Of a DNA stretch of 64,000 nt, positions 10,914 to 22,099 are shown piece after piece; positions within the stretch are counted from its first letter, which is position 1, and each line of letters starts with the position of its first letter. The notes below the pieces were generated by a model that ran no database searches, had not been told where the DNA came from, and worked only from the letters and a program-made list of their open reading frames with translations. The stretch comes from Phascolarctos cinereus (taxonomy: Eukaryota > Chordata > Mammalia > Diprotodontia > Phascolarctidae): NCBI RefSeq assembly GCF_002099425.1, contig NW_018344228.1:3005001-3069000 (forward strand), given 5' to 3'. The translations under genes were made by a program, and so were the position numbers.

Positions 10914-11344
10914 AAAGAGTATATACAGCTTTATAACCCTTTGGACATAGTTCCAAATTGCTTTCCAGAATGATTGGATCAGTTCACTACTCCAGCAACA
11001 GGACATTAGATTCCAATTTTCCTACATCCTCTCCAACTTTTATGATTTTTCTTTTCTGTCATGTTAGTCAATCTAATATGTTTGAGGTGGTATTTCAGAG
11101 TTGTTTTAGTCTGCGTTTCTCTAATCAAAGGTAATTTAGAGCATTTCTTCAATACGCATATAGATATCTCTGATTTCTTCATCTGAAAACTGCCTGTTCA
11201 TATATTTTTGAGCATTTATCAGTTGGGAAATGACTTGTATTCTCATAAAATTGACTCAGTCCTCTATATGTTTGAGAAATGAAGCTCTTATTGGTGATAC
11301 TTGGCGTAAAGATTGTTTCCCAGCTTTCTGCTTTCCTTCTAATC

Positions 11345-11539
11345 TTAGTTGCATTGGTTTTGTTTATACAAAAGCTTTTTTAATTTAATATAATCAACGT
11401 GTTTTATTCTACACTTCGTAATGCTCTCTATCTCTTGTTTGGTTATGAATTCTTTCCATCCCCTTAGATCTGACAGGTAGACTATTTGTTTCTCTTCTAA
11501 TTTGATTGCTTCATTGTCTAGCGTACCTTTCTGTAACAT
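11345..11539 (-). pseudogene. L1-B ORF2 junction: endonuclease fused to C-terminus
   Basis: The minus-strand frame reads MLQKGTLDNEAI (endonuclease-domain side) running straight into KLEEKQIVYLSDLRGWKEF (C-terminal side, compare KLGEQGIVYLSDLWRTEEF at about 9108 in L1-A'). The reading frame is kept across the junction although around 2.5 kb of ORF2 is gone. Confidence 0.7.
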
Positions 11540-12250
11540 ATAGCTTCCTTCCTTATCTCTTTCAATTAGGTCTATTTTTGCTTTTACTTTGTCTAAGATC
11601 AGGATTTCTACCCTTGTTTTTTATACTTCAGCTGAAGCGTAATAGATTCTGCTCCATTCCCTTACCTTTACTCTCTGTGTATCTCTATGTTTCAAGTATG
11701 TGTTCTGCAAGCAATGTATTTGTAAGATTCTGGTTTTTGATCCACTCCTCTATCTGCTTCCATTTTATGGGAGAGTTCATCCCATTCACATTCAGTTATG
11801 ATTACTATTTGTGTTTTTCCCTCTATCCTATTCTTCCAGTTTTTCCTCTATCTCCTTTCACTCCTTCCCTCTTCACTAGTGTTTTGCTTCTATTTACCAC
11901 CTCCTCTGATGTGCCCTCCTTTCTGTTAGTACCCACTCCCTCCCTTTACTTACTCTCCTCCCCTCCTACTTCCCTCTCAGGTAAGATGAATTTCTATATT
12001 CACCTGGGTGTGTATATGATTACCTATTTGAGACAATACTTGTGAGAATAAGTTTCAATTAATTCCCATTGCCCAACCTCCCATCTTCCCTTCTAGTTTA
12101 ATTGGTCATTCTCATCTTTTCATGTGAGATAATTTACCCCATTCTACCTCTCCCTTCCTTCTGCACCCATTGTACTTCTCTTTTTCATCCCTTAGTTAAG
12201 CAATTTAGCTTTATTTAATCCTTTACATTTTCTTTTCCCTTTTTACCTGT

Positions 12251-13315
12251 TTATGCTTCTCTTGGGTCTTGATATTGTAAGTCAAATTTTTGGTTTCGTT
12301 CTGGTCTTCTCTTTATAAAGGCTTGAAATCCTTCTATTTCTTTGAAAGACCATTTTTCTTTTGATGTATTATGCTTAATTTTGCTGGGTAAGTGATTCTT
12401 GGTTGCAGTCCTTACTCCTTTGTCTTCCACAAAATCATGTTCTCTGACCTCCAGTCCTTTAATATTGAAGGTGCCAAGTCCTGTGTGATCCTCATTAAGA
12501 CTCTCCAATATTTGAATTGTTTCTTTCTGGCCACTTGTATTATTTTTCCCTTGACTTAATAGTTCCAAAATGTGGCTATAATGTTCCTTAGGGTTTTTAT
12601 TTTGGGATCTCTTTCCTGAGGTGATTGCTAGATTCTTTCAATGTGTATTTTGCCCTCTGGTCCAAGGACATCAGGGCAGTTTTCCTTGATAATTTCTTGA
12701 AAGATGCTGCCCAGGTCTTCCTTTTGACTATGACTTTCAGATAGTTCGATGATTCTGATATTGTCTCTCCTGGATCTATTTTCCAGGCAAGTTGCTTTTC
12801 CCATGAGGTATTTTACATTTTATTCCATTTATTTCATTCTTTTGAATTTGTTTGATTAATGATGTCTCATAGAGTCATTACTTTTCACTTGCTCAATTCT
12901 AACTTTTAAGATGTTGTTTTTCTCGATTGCTTTTGTACTTTCTTTTCCATTTGGACAATTATACTCTTTAAGGAGTTATTTTCTTCAATGGATTTTTGTA
13001 TCTCTTTTTCCATTTGGCCAATCCTACTTTTTAAGCACTTTTCAAAGCTGTTGTCTTTTTTTCATAATTCTCTTGAACCAATTTCCATTCTTTTCACAAT
13101 TTTTCTTCTACATTTCTTCTATGATTTTTAAGCTCCTTTTTGAGCTCTTCTATGAGTTCTTTCTGGGCTTGAGACCATTCCATTTTTCTTTGGGGTTTTG
13201 CCCATAGGTGTTTTGAAATTATAGTCCTCTTCTGAGTTTATGTCTTGGTCTTCTCTGTTACCATAATAACTTATTGTGGTCAGATTATTTTTGTTCTTTT
13301 TTGCTCTCTTTTTTC
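12251..13315 (-). pseudogene. L1-B ORF1 remnant
   Basis: Minus-strand ORF1p. The C-terminal part 12568-12251 is open and ends KFDLQYQDPREA-stop. The coiled-coil region (about 13060-12920) repeats a QMEKKVQK / QMEKEIQK unit twice. The N-terminus is seen as YYGNREDQDINSEEDYNFKT near 13270-13200, but no ATG is preserved. Several breaks are present. Confidence 0.75.
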
Positions 13316-14190
13316 TACCTTCTTTTCTTTTAAATTGGAGTTCTGCTTCCAGGGTAGAAGGGGCACTGTCTCAGTGCTTCTTATGCTAGTGGCTGCAGGC
13401 CCTGGCTGTTTACCTGGTGCTGTACTGATTATGCCCTAAGGCCCACAGGGGACTCTTGTTTCTGGTGCTTGCTAAGCGGTTGGGGTGGAGTTGGCTGGTG
13501 CTGTCGGAGGTTGTAGGTGTCTGGCAGCTTACCTGGTGCTGAGCTGGTGTCCTAGAGGTGGTGTCCAGTGTGTGCTGAGGCCCAGTGGGGTGTTTCTGTG
13601 ATTCCCTGTGACTAGAGTGAAGCATTTGGTGGTCTGGCCTCTGTAGGCTGCCTATTTGTCTGGTGCTACCCTGAAACATAGAATGCTGATGCTGGCTGGT
13701 GGCTGCCTGTTTGATTAGGTACCTGTAAGTTTGGCTTCTACCTGTTTGCCCAGGGCTGTGCTGAAGCATGTGCAGGACGTGCTATTGGTGGAAGCCTGTC
13801 TTTTGGGCCACACTGAAGCATGTGGTAGATCTCAGAGATGGAGTCTTCTGGTTCCTCTGGCTATGCAAAGGCACATGGGGGGTGGGGTTTCTCTTTGCCT
13901 GTTCCACCACACTGGGACTCAAAATCTCCCACTGGTTTTCTGAGATGGCTCTTCCTGGTTTGTTGGGACACGTCATGTCCTAGTCTATGCTCCTCTTTCA
14001 TGTGAGTAAGGTGGACCTTTTTTTTGCCTAGCCTCCAATTTTCTTAGGCTAAAAGATTGTTTCACCTCATTGTTCTGCTCATTATGCTGTTGCAGGATTT
14101 GTTTTGGGCCTCTATTTTTTGGCTGTTTTGAGGTGAGAATTGGAGAGCAACAACAACTTATGGCTTACTCTGCCAACTTGGCTCCCAAAT

Positions 14191-14690
14191 GTAAAAACAA
14201 CCACCATGACTTGTATTACTATGAATTTGATTCATCTCTCTCTATATTTGAGAAATGAGGATTATATCTGAGACACTTGTAACAAGAAAGCAATCTACTT
14301 TCAGTGTTCCTTCTAATGTTGGCTGCATTAGTTTAGTTTGTGCAAAATCTTTTTAGTTTAATGTAATCAAAATATCCATTTTACATCTCATAATACTCTT
14401 TATCTCTTATTTGGTCCTAAATTCCTCCCTTATCCAAAGATATGACAGGTAAACTATTCCATGATCCATTAATTTGCCTATGCTATCACCATTTCTATCT
14501 AAGTCATGTACCCATTTTGACCAAGATAATATAGGGTGTGACATGTTAGTCTATACCTTGTTTCTGTTAAACTATTTCCAGTTTTCCCAGCAGTGTTTGT
14601 GCCAAATATTTAAATTTTTCCATTTATCAAACATTAGATTACTATGGTCATTTATTACTGTGTATTGCATACCTTATCTATTTCACCAAA
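14191..14690 (-). mobile_element. L1-C ORF2 fragment
   Basis: Minus-strand ORF2 C-terminal sequence, collinear with 43740-44230 of L1-F (shared landmarks: ttgagaaatgagg, gcattagtttagtttgtgcaaa, gacaggtaaactattcc, gattactatggtca). It abuts the 5' end of L1-B but belongs to a different copy. No TSD was found. Confidence 0.75.
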
Positions 14691-14899
14691 GGGATATACA
14701 TTTTCAAACATGCAATTATGAATATATTTCATTATTTTCTTACATCCGCTTTTGTTTGTATCAATCAGGACACATTTATTTATACCTGAAAGCTACAGAA
14801 TTTGAGATTTTTAGAATAAATTTATGATTTGGATAAAGATTGGACCAGATGACATTTGAATCACATTATCATAAGGTGATCCATTCATATTACTACCAG

Positions 14900-15790
14900 A
14901 ATAACATCTCTTACACAAAGATGTTCATGTCACTCTTCTGCTCAAAAAACTTTAGGGGCATCTAATTGCCTCCTGAGCAAATCTTATACTCCTTTGTTCA
15001 GTATTTAAGTCCCTCCACAATCTGAAAACACAACTACTACTAGCCAGCAGTAGGTTATTCCCTTTAACATACCTTTCCAGTTATATTTCAAATCGGTGTT
15101 CTCTGTCTATTTTTTGATAAGTCATACAGTGTAGTTCATAGAGAGCTGACCTTGGAATAAAAAAGACCTTGATTCAAGTTCTGCCTCTGACATATTGACT
15201 GTGTGACCCTGGTCCAATCATTTAATCTCTCAGAGCCACCAGCTATGTTTTGAACCCTCACAGAGCAAGTGCTGATCTTTGAATTAGTGGGGTCTTCATC
15301 AGTATATCACTTGATGAAATCATCACTCTGATTTTTAAAAAAAAGCACTCTACACTCTTAAACAACTTTATTCTGTAACCTAACTCTGTCTTGTGTTCTT
15401 TCACCTTTGTACCTTTGAAGGTGCTTTTTCCTATGTCTTTGAGTGACCTTTCTCTTTCTCTCTATCAAATTCCTATGTGTACCTGAAAGCTTAACTCAAA
15501 TACCAACCCTGCCATAAAACTGTATTATTTTACCCTATTGGAGATCTTTAGATGTCATATAGCTCTTTCCACCTTTCTAATTCACTTAACATGTATGGGA
15601 TGTTATGCATTACAGCTCTCTAGGATTGTGCCCAATCCTTCAATTATCCAATAAGCTTCACTGAGGGCAGTGACTATGCTTTTGTTAAGCTATATATCTG
15701 TGCCAGCATTGCATTGATTATCATACCCTAGAGATGGAAACATTTAATAATTGTTTGGTGAATGAATTAATTAATTGCATAATTAGCTAT
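14900..15790 (+). mobile_element. L2 LINE relic, split by a SINE
   Basis: L2 (CR1-superfamily LINE) 3' region: catgtcactcttctgctcaaaa near 14925, ccctccacaatctgaaaac near 15011, and the L2 3' UTR ending catttaataattgtttggtgaatgaat near 15740-15770. A SINE (15115-15245) interrupts it. Strongly diverged, so no TSD and no open frame. Confidence 0.6.
15115..15245 (+). repeat. tRNA-headed SINE (MIR/THER-like)
   Basis: Contains the tRNA/CORE landmarks gattcaagttctgcctctgac and gactgtgtgaccctggtcc, followed by tctctcagagccacc. Plus orientation, old copy. Confidence 0.65.
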
Positions 15791-16645
15791 TATTATTGTT
15801 TCACCTAGACAGGAAAATAATTAGATATTGTTGTTTCACTTAGAGAGGAAAAACTTTGAGTTTCTTTGAGCAAAGAAATAAGAGGTTATTTATTCTTTGC
15901 TGCTCTACCTCTTCTCAACTCTGCCAATTTAAAAATACTTTCATTTCCCTTTTAGATTTTTACTGTTCTGTGCCTCAACCCACCTTTCACATCATCTGCC
16001 TGGAGAGATCTTGAGAAATTATAAAAGATTTCTTGGGCTGAGATGAATATCCCCACTCTGGGTAGTGGGATATTATGTAACCATGACTATAAATCAGAAA
16101 ATGTGTGTTAACATGAAGGAAGGGAAAAGAATACGGAAACAGGACATGCATGCAAATCTACCCTCAGATGCTAGAACATCCCTGTGAGACATTGAATAGA
16201 AAAATGGCATTTTCAGATTCATCATAATGCCAGAAAGTAGGAAAGTCATTGGCAAGGCTTGAGTTTGCAAAGGGGATTGCTACCACTTGCTTTTTCCTTT
16301 CTACTATTCTCAAGTGATTCATAGAGTGACAGACTTGGATGTTTTTCATTCTGCTTTTGACCTGCTTGAGCAAACTTCTGCTTTCAGAAAGTCTTCCCTT
16401 TGTCATCCATCTTGGTTGTGGAACTGCTGTACCCAGATTCTAAGGGAAATCTAAAGAACACAGTTTCCTTAGCATTGTTCAAGATCTGGCAATGTGTGCT
16501 CAGATTAGAATTCTCCACTATAGTAGGGTGGGTCTCTTATTCCATATCAAGGTTTTTGTTTGTTTTTGTTTGTTTTTTGCTAACAAGGTGGAACAAAATC
16601 CATTTGACATGGTGGGCAATTGCTCTTAAAGCTCTTAAGCAATGG
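15791..16645. other. No gene or clear repeat
   Basis: Only a small local duplication is visible (attgtttcacctagacaggaaaa near 15800 and ttgtttcacttagagaggaaaa near 15830). A minus-strand frame of 80 codons (16406-16164) is unrecognised and has no supporting signals. Confidence 0.4.
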
Positions 16646-16800
16646 AAATAAAACCTTAGTTTGAATACTACTTTTCCCACACTTAGTAAGTGTAACCTTA
16701 TGAAAAAATATTTAGCTTCTTTGAGCCTCAGTTGCTTTATTTAAAAAACAAGGTGCTTGAATTAATTAACCTTTATCGTATCTTCCAGCTCTGCCTTCCA
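16646..16800 (+). repeat. THER-like SINE remnant
   Basis: Reads tttgagcctcagttgctttatt, then a variant of the gacttagatgacctctaag region and ends tcttccagctctgcc, the end typical of the old marsupial/therian MIR-related SINEs. Confidence 0.55.
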
Positions 16801-17735
16801 GTTCCCCTTACTGCAACTCTCCCTCAACAGACACTACATTTCTTTTCATGCTTTTGAACACTGGATTTTCCTCCTGTACACTTTGATCCAGAAGGTCAAG
16901 GAGAGATATTCTTTGTTACCTGTTGCCGTCACTCTACTGCCATCATTCATCAAAATTTTCTCCTTTAAAGTTCACTCAAGCAAGATACAACACTCTTTCC
17001 AGATTCTCAAATCATTATTGGCTAACCTCCAGTTCCTTCTCTTTTCTTTCTCAAGAATTTTAGTACCTGACTCACAGTCTGTCTCTACAACCCAACCCCA
17101 GAAATTATGGTAGATGATTTCAAAATACATACTGATGTTCTCTTAAATGCCCTGATCTTTTAGTTCATGAATGTCTTAAACTTCTATGACAAAGACATTC
17201 ATTTCACTTCAGCCGCCCACTTTGATTACACACTTGTTCTCATGATCACCCACAAAGGTTCCCTTTCCTTGATTAAATTTCTGAAATTCTTCCTTCCGAC
17301 TCCAACTTCCTGTCATCACATCTCTCCTTTTGACTCACTCTTCCTGGTTCATTCTTACCTTCAACTTGACCTCCAATACTTTCCCCTGTCAATGCCCTCC
17401 CAATGTATTGCTCTTTCTCTATGTTCACTTTCTTCCTTTCTCAATTTTAACCATATAGTTAACCAGTTAAACTTTAAACTGGAATTCTTTGCACTTGAGT
17501 CTTATGGTTATTCATGCCTTGCTTGACCCTGACGCGGACTCCCACCCTACACATCTTTCAATCCTTCTAATGTGCTGCTAAACAATGCTGATAATTCTAG
17601 ATGCTCCCCAGGCAGAATATAAGTTCTGGGATGGCAGCTCCTCTTTCATTTTTGTCTTTTTCTCCCTAGCACCTACTTAATACAGTGTCTAGCACATGGG
17701 AGGCATAATGCTTTTTGATTGATTTATGAGCCAAT
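16801..17735 (+). mobile_element. L2-clade LINE relic with endonuclease traces
   Basis: The frame at 17110-17250 reads DDFKIHTDV, then HFTSAAHFDYTLVLMITHKG, which resembles the 'DxNIH ... TSATHxxxxTLDLxIT' part of CR1/L2-type endonucleases. The stretch 17600-17735 reads like the L2 3' UTR (gggatggcagctcctctttc, agcacctacttaatacagtg, tagcacatgggagg). The frame is broken. The endonuclease assignment is by pattern only. Confidence 0.5.
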
Positions 17736-18289
17736 GATCATGGAGTGCATCTGGTTACCTAATTCCAGAAGACTTCTCCTTGAAGCATAAAGGAGTATAA
17801 AATTACTTTAATGTTCCCACCTCATTCCTCCCCCCTCAGATGCTGAGGTTTTCTCTCCTGCTCACTTTGTATCTAAGCATTGAGGAGTAACACTACACTA
17901 TGGGCATACATGATGCTCGCAATTGCCACCAGGGAAATTTTTACTATCCATAATCTCTTTCATCTCTAATTTTTTTTTCCTTTGGGGATAGCAATGAAGT
18001 TGCTATGGAGAACATGTAGTGACAACTATAGATTTTGTTTCCAAAGCTTTACTGCTGCCTTGGCCAATATCAGATTAGTTTTCTCATAAAACATAGCTTC
18101 TTTTCAAGACTGTTATTTTTAATTGTTATTTTAGAGTTAGAAAGTCATTGGAAAGGGTGTCTTCTCACTATAATGATTCCAAATATTCAATTAAGATTTA
18201 GGGAGGCAAAACAAGACATATTTTCTAGTTCCCTTCATGGTAAGTAAACTTAGCATGTTGGCCCATATAAGATGGGGAGGTTTTGCATA
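17736..18289. other. No gene or clear repeat
   Basis: Unique-looking sequence. A 70-codon plus frame at 18035-18247 is unrecognised. Confidence 0.4.
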
Positions 18290-18440
18290 CATAACTTGAA
18301 GAGAGTCAGAGGTCACTTGCTCCCTCTGTGACCCTGGGCAAATCCATTCCCCCATTTTATAACTTTAATCCCTCATTTGTAAAATCAAGTCATTTAACCA
18401 GATGAACTCAAAATTTTCTTCTTTTTATAAAGAGAGATGT
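18290..18440 (+). repeat. MIR/THER-like SINE remnant
   Basis: Landmarks ctctgtgaccctgggcaaat and ctcatttgtaaaatcaag, then a diverged tail. Plus strand. Confidence 0.55.
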
Positions 18441-18489
18441 TTAAAAAATGTCTTTCTCCAGCACTTTAAATTGTTATATATTATGAATC

Positions 18490-18563
18490 ATGTAGAATCA
18501 ATCAGTCAGCATTGATTAAGTGACCACTATGTACAAGGTATTGTGCTGGGCACTGCATATCCA
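18490..18563 (+). repeat. Old interspersed repeat head
   Basis: Reads cattgattaagtgaccactatgt, then ttgtgctgggcactg, then a catatccaaaaa end. The same pattern opens 62140-62280 and, more diverged, 21240-21370, 22330-22450, 41520-41640 and 50465-50600. The family is not identified here. Confidence 0.5.
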
Positions 18564-18581
18564 AAAAGAAAGGAAGAAGGA

Positions 18582-18672
<91 letters not shown>

Positions 18673-18769
18673 GAAGGAAGGAAGGAAGGAAAAAAAGAAA
18701 GAATGAAAGAAAGAAAGAAGAAAGAATGAAAGAATGAAAGAATGAAAGAAGAAAGGAAGGAAGGAAGGG
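18564..18769. repeat. (GAAA)n / (GGAA)n tract
   Basis: About 200 bases of almost pure purine on the plus strand: a long uninterrupted GAAA array, then GGAA, GAAT-interrupted and again GGAA units. It starts exactly where the preceding old repeat has its ccaaaaagaaagg end, so it probably grew from that A-rich seed. All open frames across it are artefacts. Confidence 0.95.
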
Positions 18770-19950
18770 CAAATTTATTCATCCCTAAAAAGCAGCAATT
18801 TTTGCAATGTTAGCAAACAGTGACATAGTAATCCAAGAGTTAAATATTTTCTCCCATCATGCCTTGACTGGCCTAGCTATCACTTAAATTTGATAACTGG
18901 GCCTACTTACCCCCTAACCTGAAGGCTTACTAGCACCTTAGGACTGAAGAAATCAATCTAGTCTCTGAAATGGCGTGGTATAAGATCCAATGAACCCATA
19001 GTAAAGGCCGATCATCAGAATTACATTGCACCCTAATTTAAAATAACTGGATTCATATTGTGCTGGCTTATGAGCAAGCATTTGCTTTTCATAGTGGTTG
19101 CCAACACTAGAAGTCTCCATATATTCCTCATGCCTAAGTCCTTCTCTACTTGTCAATCTAATTTCTTCTTGACCAAATCCATGTCTTGCTCATACTAGTT
19201 CTTCCAGGAACTGGCATTCCTAAACCTTAGCCACAGCTCTGTACTGTGTTCCATACCATATGGTACCAAACTGCTAAGTCTTTCCCAGGAGAAGCTGAAA
19301 CAAGCTGGTGACAAGAAAAAGCAACAAGGTAGAGGAAAAACAATCCCTCCTTTGGAAAATGGGCTGTATCCGAATCTAGATGCATCCAGTCATAAACCAA
19401 AAGGACTCACTCAAAATGGGATCTTAGTATTGGATCAGAAAGTGAATTGTGCAATGTCAGAAAAAAAATGTTTGACTAATTTTCTTACGCTATTTGACTG
19501 AGTCCTGTGCTGATGCACTGGTAAGGTTCCAAAGTGCAGTACTGCTTCCCTACTTACTCCTTATGCTAGTAAGTCTCTGGGATCACTCATTGGCTTGTTG
19601 GGTACAAACCATCTGATTTTGTGTGTCTAGCCCTATTATCTGACTTTGAATTCCTTGGTGCCATGGTCTGTTCTGCCTTTTAGAATACTCACCAGCAGCA
19701 GGCATAACTTACTGACACCGACCCCTAATAATATACTCTCAACTTCTCTACTGGCCACTTTTACGGCTACTGCCTGCTTATATGAAACCTTGCCTATGAA
19801 ACTACAGACTTAGCTAGAATTTTGTCTTCAAGTTTCTGAATCTCCATTTTCCTTTCTCCTTTTCCTCCTTTTCTCCATTACTGAGGCATTCCCAGATCAC
19901 CTAATCTTACCTCATAGCCTTAAGTAGCCCTTCCTGCTCTCTAATCCTAG
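18770..19950. other. Unassigned stretch with one exon-like frame
   Basis: No repeat was recognised. A plus-strand frame without ATG is open for 100 codons (19199-19498, stop 19499-19501), and a minus frame covers 19156-18953. See the separate finding for the exon-like 19208-19328. Nothing matches a family known to me. Confidence 0.35.
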
Positions 19951-20070
19951 AATCATTCCAGAATCAAAATGCTCTAGATTTTGAAGGGACCTGGAGTTGG
20001 GGCAGGGGTGGCATGATTTTCATCCCTTCACTTATGTATCTACAGCTTCCTTTAAAATAATGAACATCTA

Positions 20071-20221
20071 GGGGCAGCTAGGTGGCGCAGTGGATAGAGC
20101 ACCGGCCCTGAAGTCAGGAGGACCTGAATTCAATTCCGGCCTCAGACCAAACACTTGACACTTACTAGCTGTGTGACCCTGGGCAAGTCACTTAACCCCA
20201 ATTGCCTAAAAGCAAAAAAAA
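20071..20221 (+). repeat. Young marsupial SINE with perfect 17-bp TSD
   Basis: Starts ggggcagctaggtggcgcag, has the tRNA-like and CORE landmarks (gtcaggaggacctgaattca; gtgtgaccctgggcaagtca) and ends in an A-rich tail. The TSD aaaataatgaacatcta is present perfectly at 20054-20070 and 20222-20238. Name in the literature is MAR1 or WSINE1 type, depending on species. Mobilised by L1, judging from the A tail and TSD length. Confidence 0.9.
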
Positions 20222-20248
20222 AAAATAATGAACATCTAACCTCAGCTT

Positions 20249-20508
20249 AGGCAGCTAGGTTGTTTAGTGGACAGAGTGCTGGGCCTGGAGTCAGGAAGAT
20301 TCCTTTTATGAATTCAAATCTGCCCTTAGGCACTTATTAGCTATGTGACCTTGGAAAAGTTATTTAACACTGTTTGCCTCAGTTTCCTCATCTACAAAAT
20401 GATCTGGAGAAGGAAATAGTGAACAACTCCAGCACCTTTGCCAAGAAAACCCCAAATGGGGCCATGAAGAGTCAGACACAACCAAAAACCAAATAGACAA
20501 CAACAGAG
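20249..20508 (+). repeat. SINE with RTE/BovB-like tail
   Basis: Head aggcagctaggttgtttagtgg, CORE region ctcagtttcctcatctacaa, then ccaagaaaaccccaaatggg, agagtcagacacaac and an ACAACAAC end like the 3' end of RTE/BovB LINEs. A short TSD is possible (cctcagctt 20240-20248 against cttcagctt 20509-20517). It would have used RTE machinery rather than L1. Confidence 0.8.
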
Positions 20509-20864
20509 CTTCAGCTTGATAACATTAATGACCAAATTCTGTTTGATGGTGAACTCACTACCTCCCAAGGCAGCCCAGAGCATTGCTGCTTAAGTCTCTT
20601 TCTTTGTAACTTCTACTACAGGGTCCTGGTTCTGGCATCTGGTCCCAAACAAGAAAGAGGAAGTCTCATCTCATCATTTGATGCTAGCCCTTCAAATACT
20701 GAGGCAGAAACTGACATACATAAAACATTGTGGTAGAAACTGAGTGACTTGTTCATTCTAGTGTTTTCAGTTCATTTATCATAGTTGTTTTTCTTCTTAT
20801 TTTTTGTGCTAGTGTGACATGATAGCAATAACTCTGGCTACTTGGAATTCATATCCTAAGACTT

Positions 20865-21120
20865 GCAATAATAATAATAATAATAACTTTATATAGTACT
20901 TACTACATGCTAGGTACTATGATAAGCAATTTAAAATTATCTCAGTTTAGTCTCACAATAACCCTGGGAGGCAGTACTATTATTATCACCATCGCACAGA
21001 TGATGAAACTGAGGCAAACAGGGGTTTTCAGGGTTACACTACTGGTAAGTATCTAAGGACAGATTTGAACTCAGGCATTCCTGATTTCCAGGCCTGACAC
21101 TATATTCACTGATGCTTTTT
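20865..21120 (-). repeat. MIR-type SINE, minus strand
   Basis: (AAT)n seed followed by tttatatagtacttactac, caataaccctgggaggcag, gatgaaactgaggcaaaca and agatttgaactcaggcattc: the MIR/CORE-SINE read in reverse. Confidence 0.75.
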
Positions 21121-21234
21121 TATGAATTATATTTTGTGATAAATTCAATCAAACAAGCATTTGTTAAATACCTACTAATGGAAACACACAATGAAGGGAT
21201 CTGATGAGTATGAATGGTGAACATTTTTCCTTTT

Positions 21235-21372
21235 AAATATCAATCAACAAGTATTTCTGACAATTCACCATTTGATTCATGTTGTATTAAGCATTCAGGG
21301 GAATAGAAAATTAAATACCACAATTCCTGCTCGCAAGAAGCTTATAATTAAGTGAAGACGACAAACCTTAAC
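21235..21372 (+). repeat. Old interspersed repeat copy
   Basis: Shows the tattaagcattcagggg, cctgctcgcaagaagctta and ataattaagtgaagac landmarks of the family also seen at 62140. Family name not assigned. Confidence 0.45.
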
Positions 21373-21404
21373 ACACAAGAAATAAATCTTTGACAGCAAC
21401 AATA

Positions 21405-21660
21405 TCAACAACAATAATAATAACTAGAATTTATATAATGCTTTAAAGTTTTCAAATCACTTTCCATATATTATCTCATTTGATCCTCACAACAACTGTG
21501 TGAGATAGGTACTATTATTATTCCTGTTTTGCAGATAAGAAAACTGAGGCTGAATAACTTGCCTAGGGTCACACAGCTAGTCTGTGTCTGAGGCAGGATT
21601 TGAACTCAAGTAACCCTGTTTTCAATTCTAATACACCATACACCACCCCACCTAGCTACA
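21405..21660 (-). repeat. MIR/CORE-SINE, minus strand
   Basis: Landmarks in reverse: atgctttaaagttttcaaat, tttgatcctcacaacaactg, gataagaaaactgaggctga, ggtcacacagctagtctgtg and a caccccacctagct head. Nearly complete. Confidence 0.8.
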
Positions 21661-22099
21661 TGTAACATCTATATTTTGAAAAACAAAACAAACCTCTGAT
21701 TTCATTGCTATACACGCACCTTCTACTGATAACGGTGACATTTCCCCTTTACACTTCATGAATATCTGTAAAGGAAAAAAAAAGTCACCTGGAAGCCATT
21801 TTTCTTGAGATGAGGTGAATAGTGTAAAACAATATGTAATTATGTGCTAAACTGTATGGTAGAGCCTAAGTGGTATAAGACTTTAAAAGGACTTGACCTG
21901 ACCCTGAAGAATAAGGAAGAAATGGAGAGTGAGAACTTTTCATCAGGGAAGTGCTTTGGAAATCTTTAACTGCTATAGAAATATTATTATTGTTGCAATA
22001 TTTTTTTTTTCTGTTCTACACTCATGATGTCATAAGACTGGGAAACTCCAAAGTGTATGAAGTTCTGCCACCTATGCAGATCAGCCACTCATGTTAAAC

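Larger units (their letters stand above)
10914..14190 (-). mobile_element. L1-B, 5' segment
   Basis: Continues the copy begun at 2130. In minus-strand order from the right: 5' end near 14190 (complement gggagccaagttggcagag), 5' UTR to about 13316, ORF1 remnant 13315-12251, spacer 12250-11830, ORF2 endonuclease region 11830-11510, then directly the ORF2 C-terminal third (11495-10914). The reverse transcriptase is missing. Total remaining length of L1-B without the insertion is about 4.0 kb. Confidence 0.85.
19951..20725 (-). mobile_element. L3/CR1 LINE relic, minus strand, split by two SINEs
   Basis: The minus-oriented L3/CR1 3' region shows as actcactacctcccaaggcag (20555) and ctggttctggcatctggtcc (20627), then ttgatgctagcccttcaaat. 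The left part 19951-20070 (ttttgaagggacctggagt) appears to be the other side of the same copy. Two SINE insertions (20071-20221 and 20249-20508) separate the parts. Confidence 0.6.

Noticed and set aside
16164-16406. 80-codon minus frame
   Set aside because: No similarity known to me, no splice or promoter support; length not unusual by chance in 64 kb.
18516-18782. Four long open frames on both strands (Lys/Glu/Arg or Phe/Ser/Leu repeats)
   Set aside because: Pure translation of the GAAA tract; no coding signal.
20071-20221. SINE head considered as a genuine tRNA gene
   Set aside because: Cloverleaf is not preserved, an A tail and TSD are present, and the CORE region follows: a SINE.
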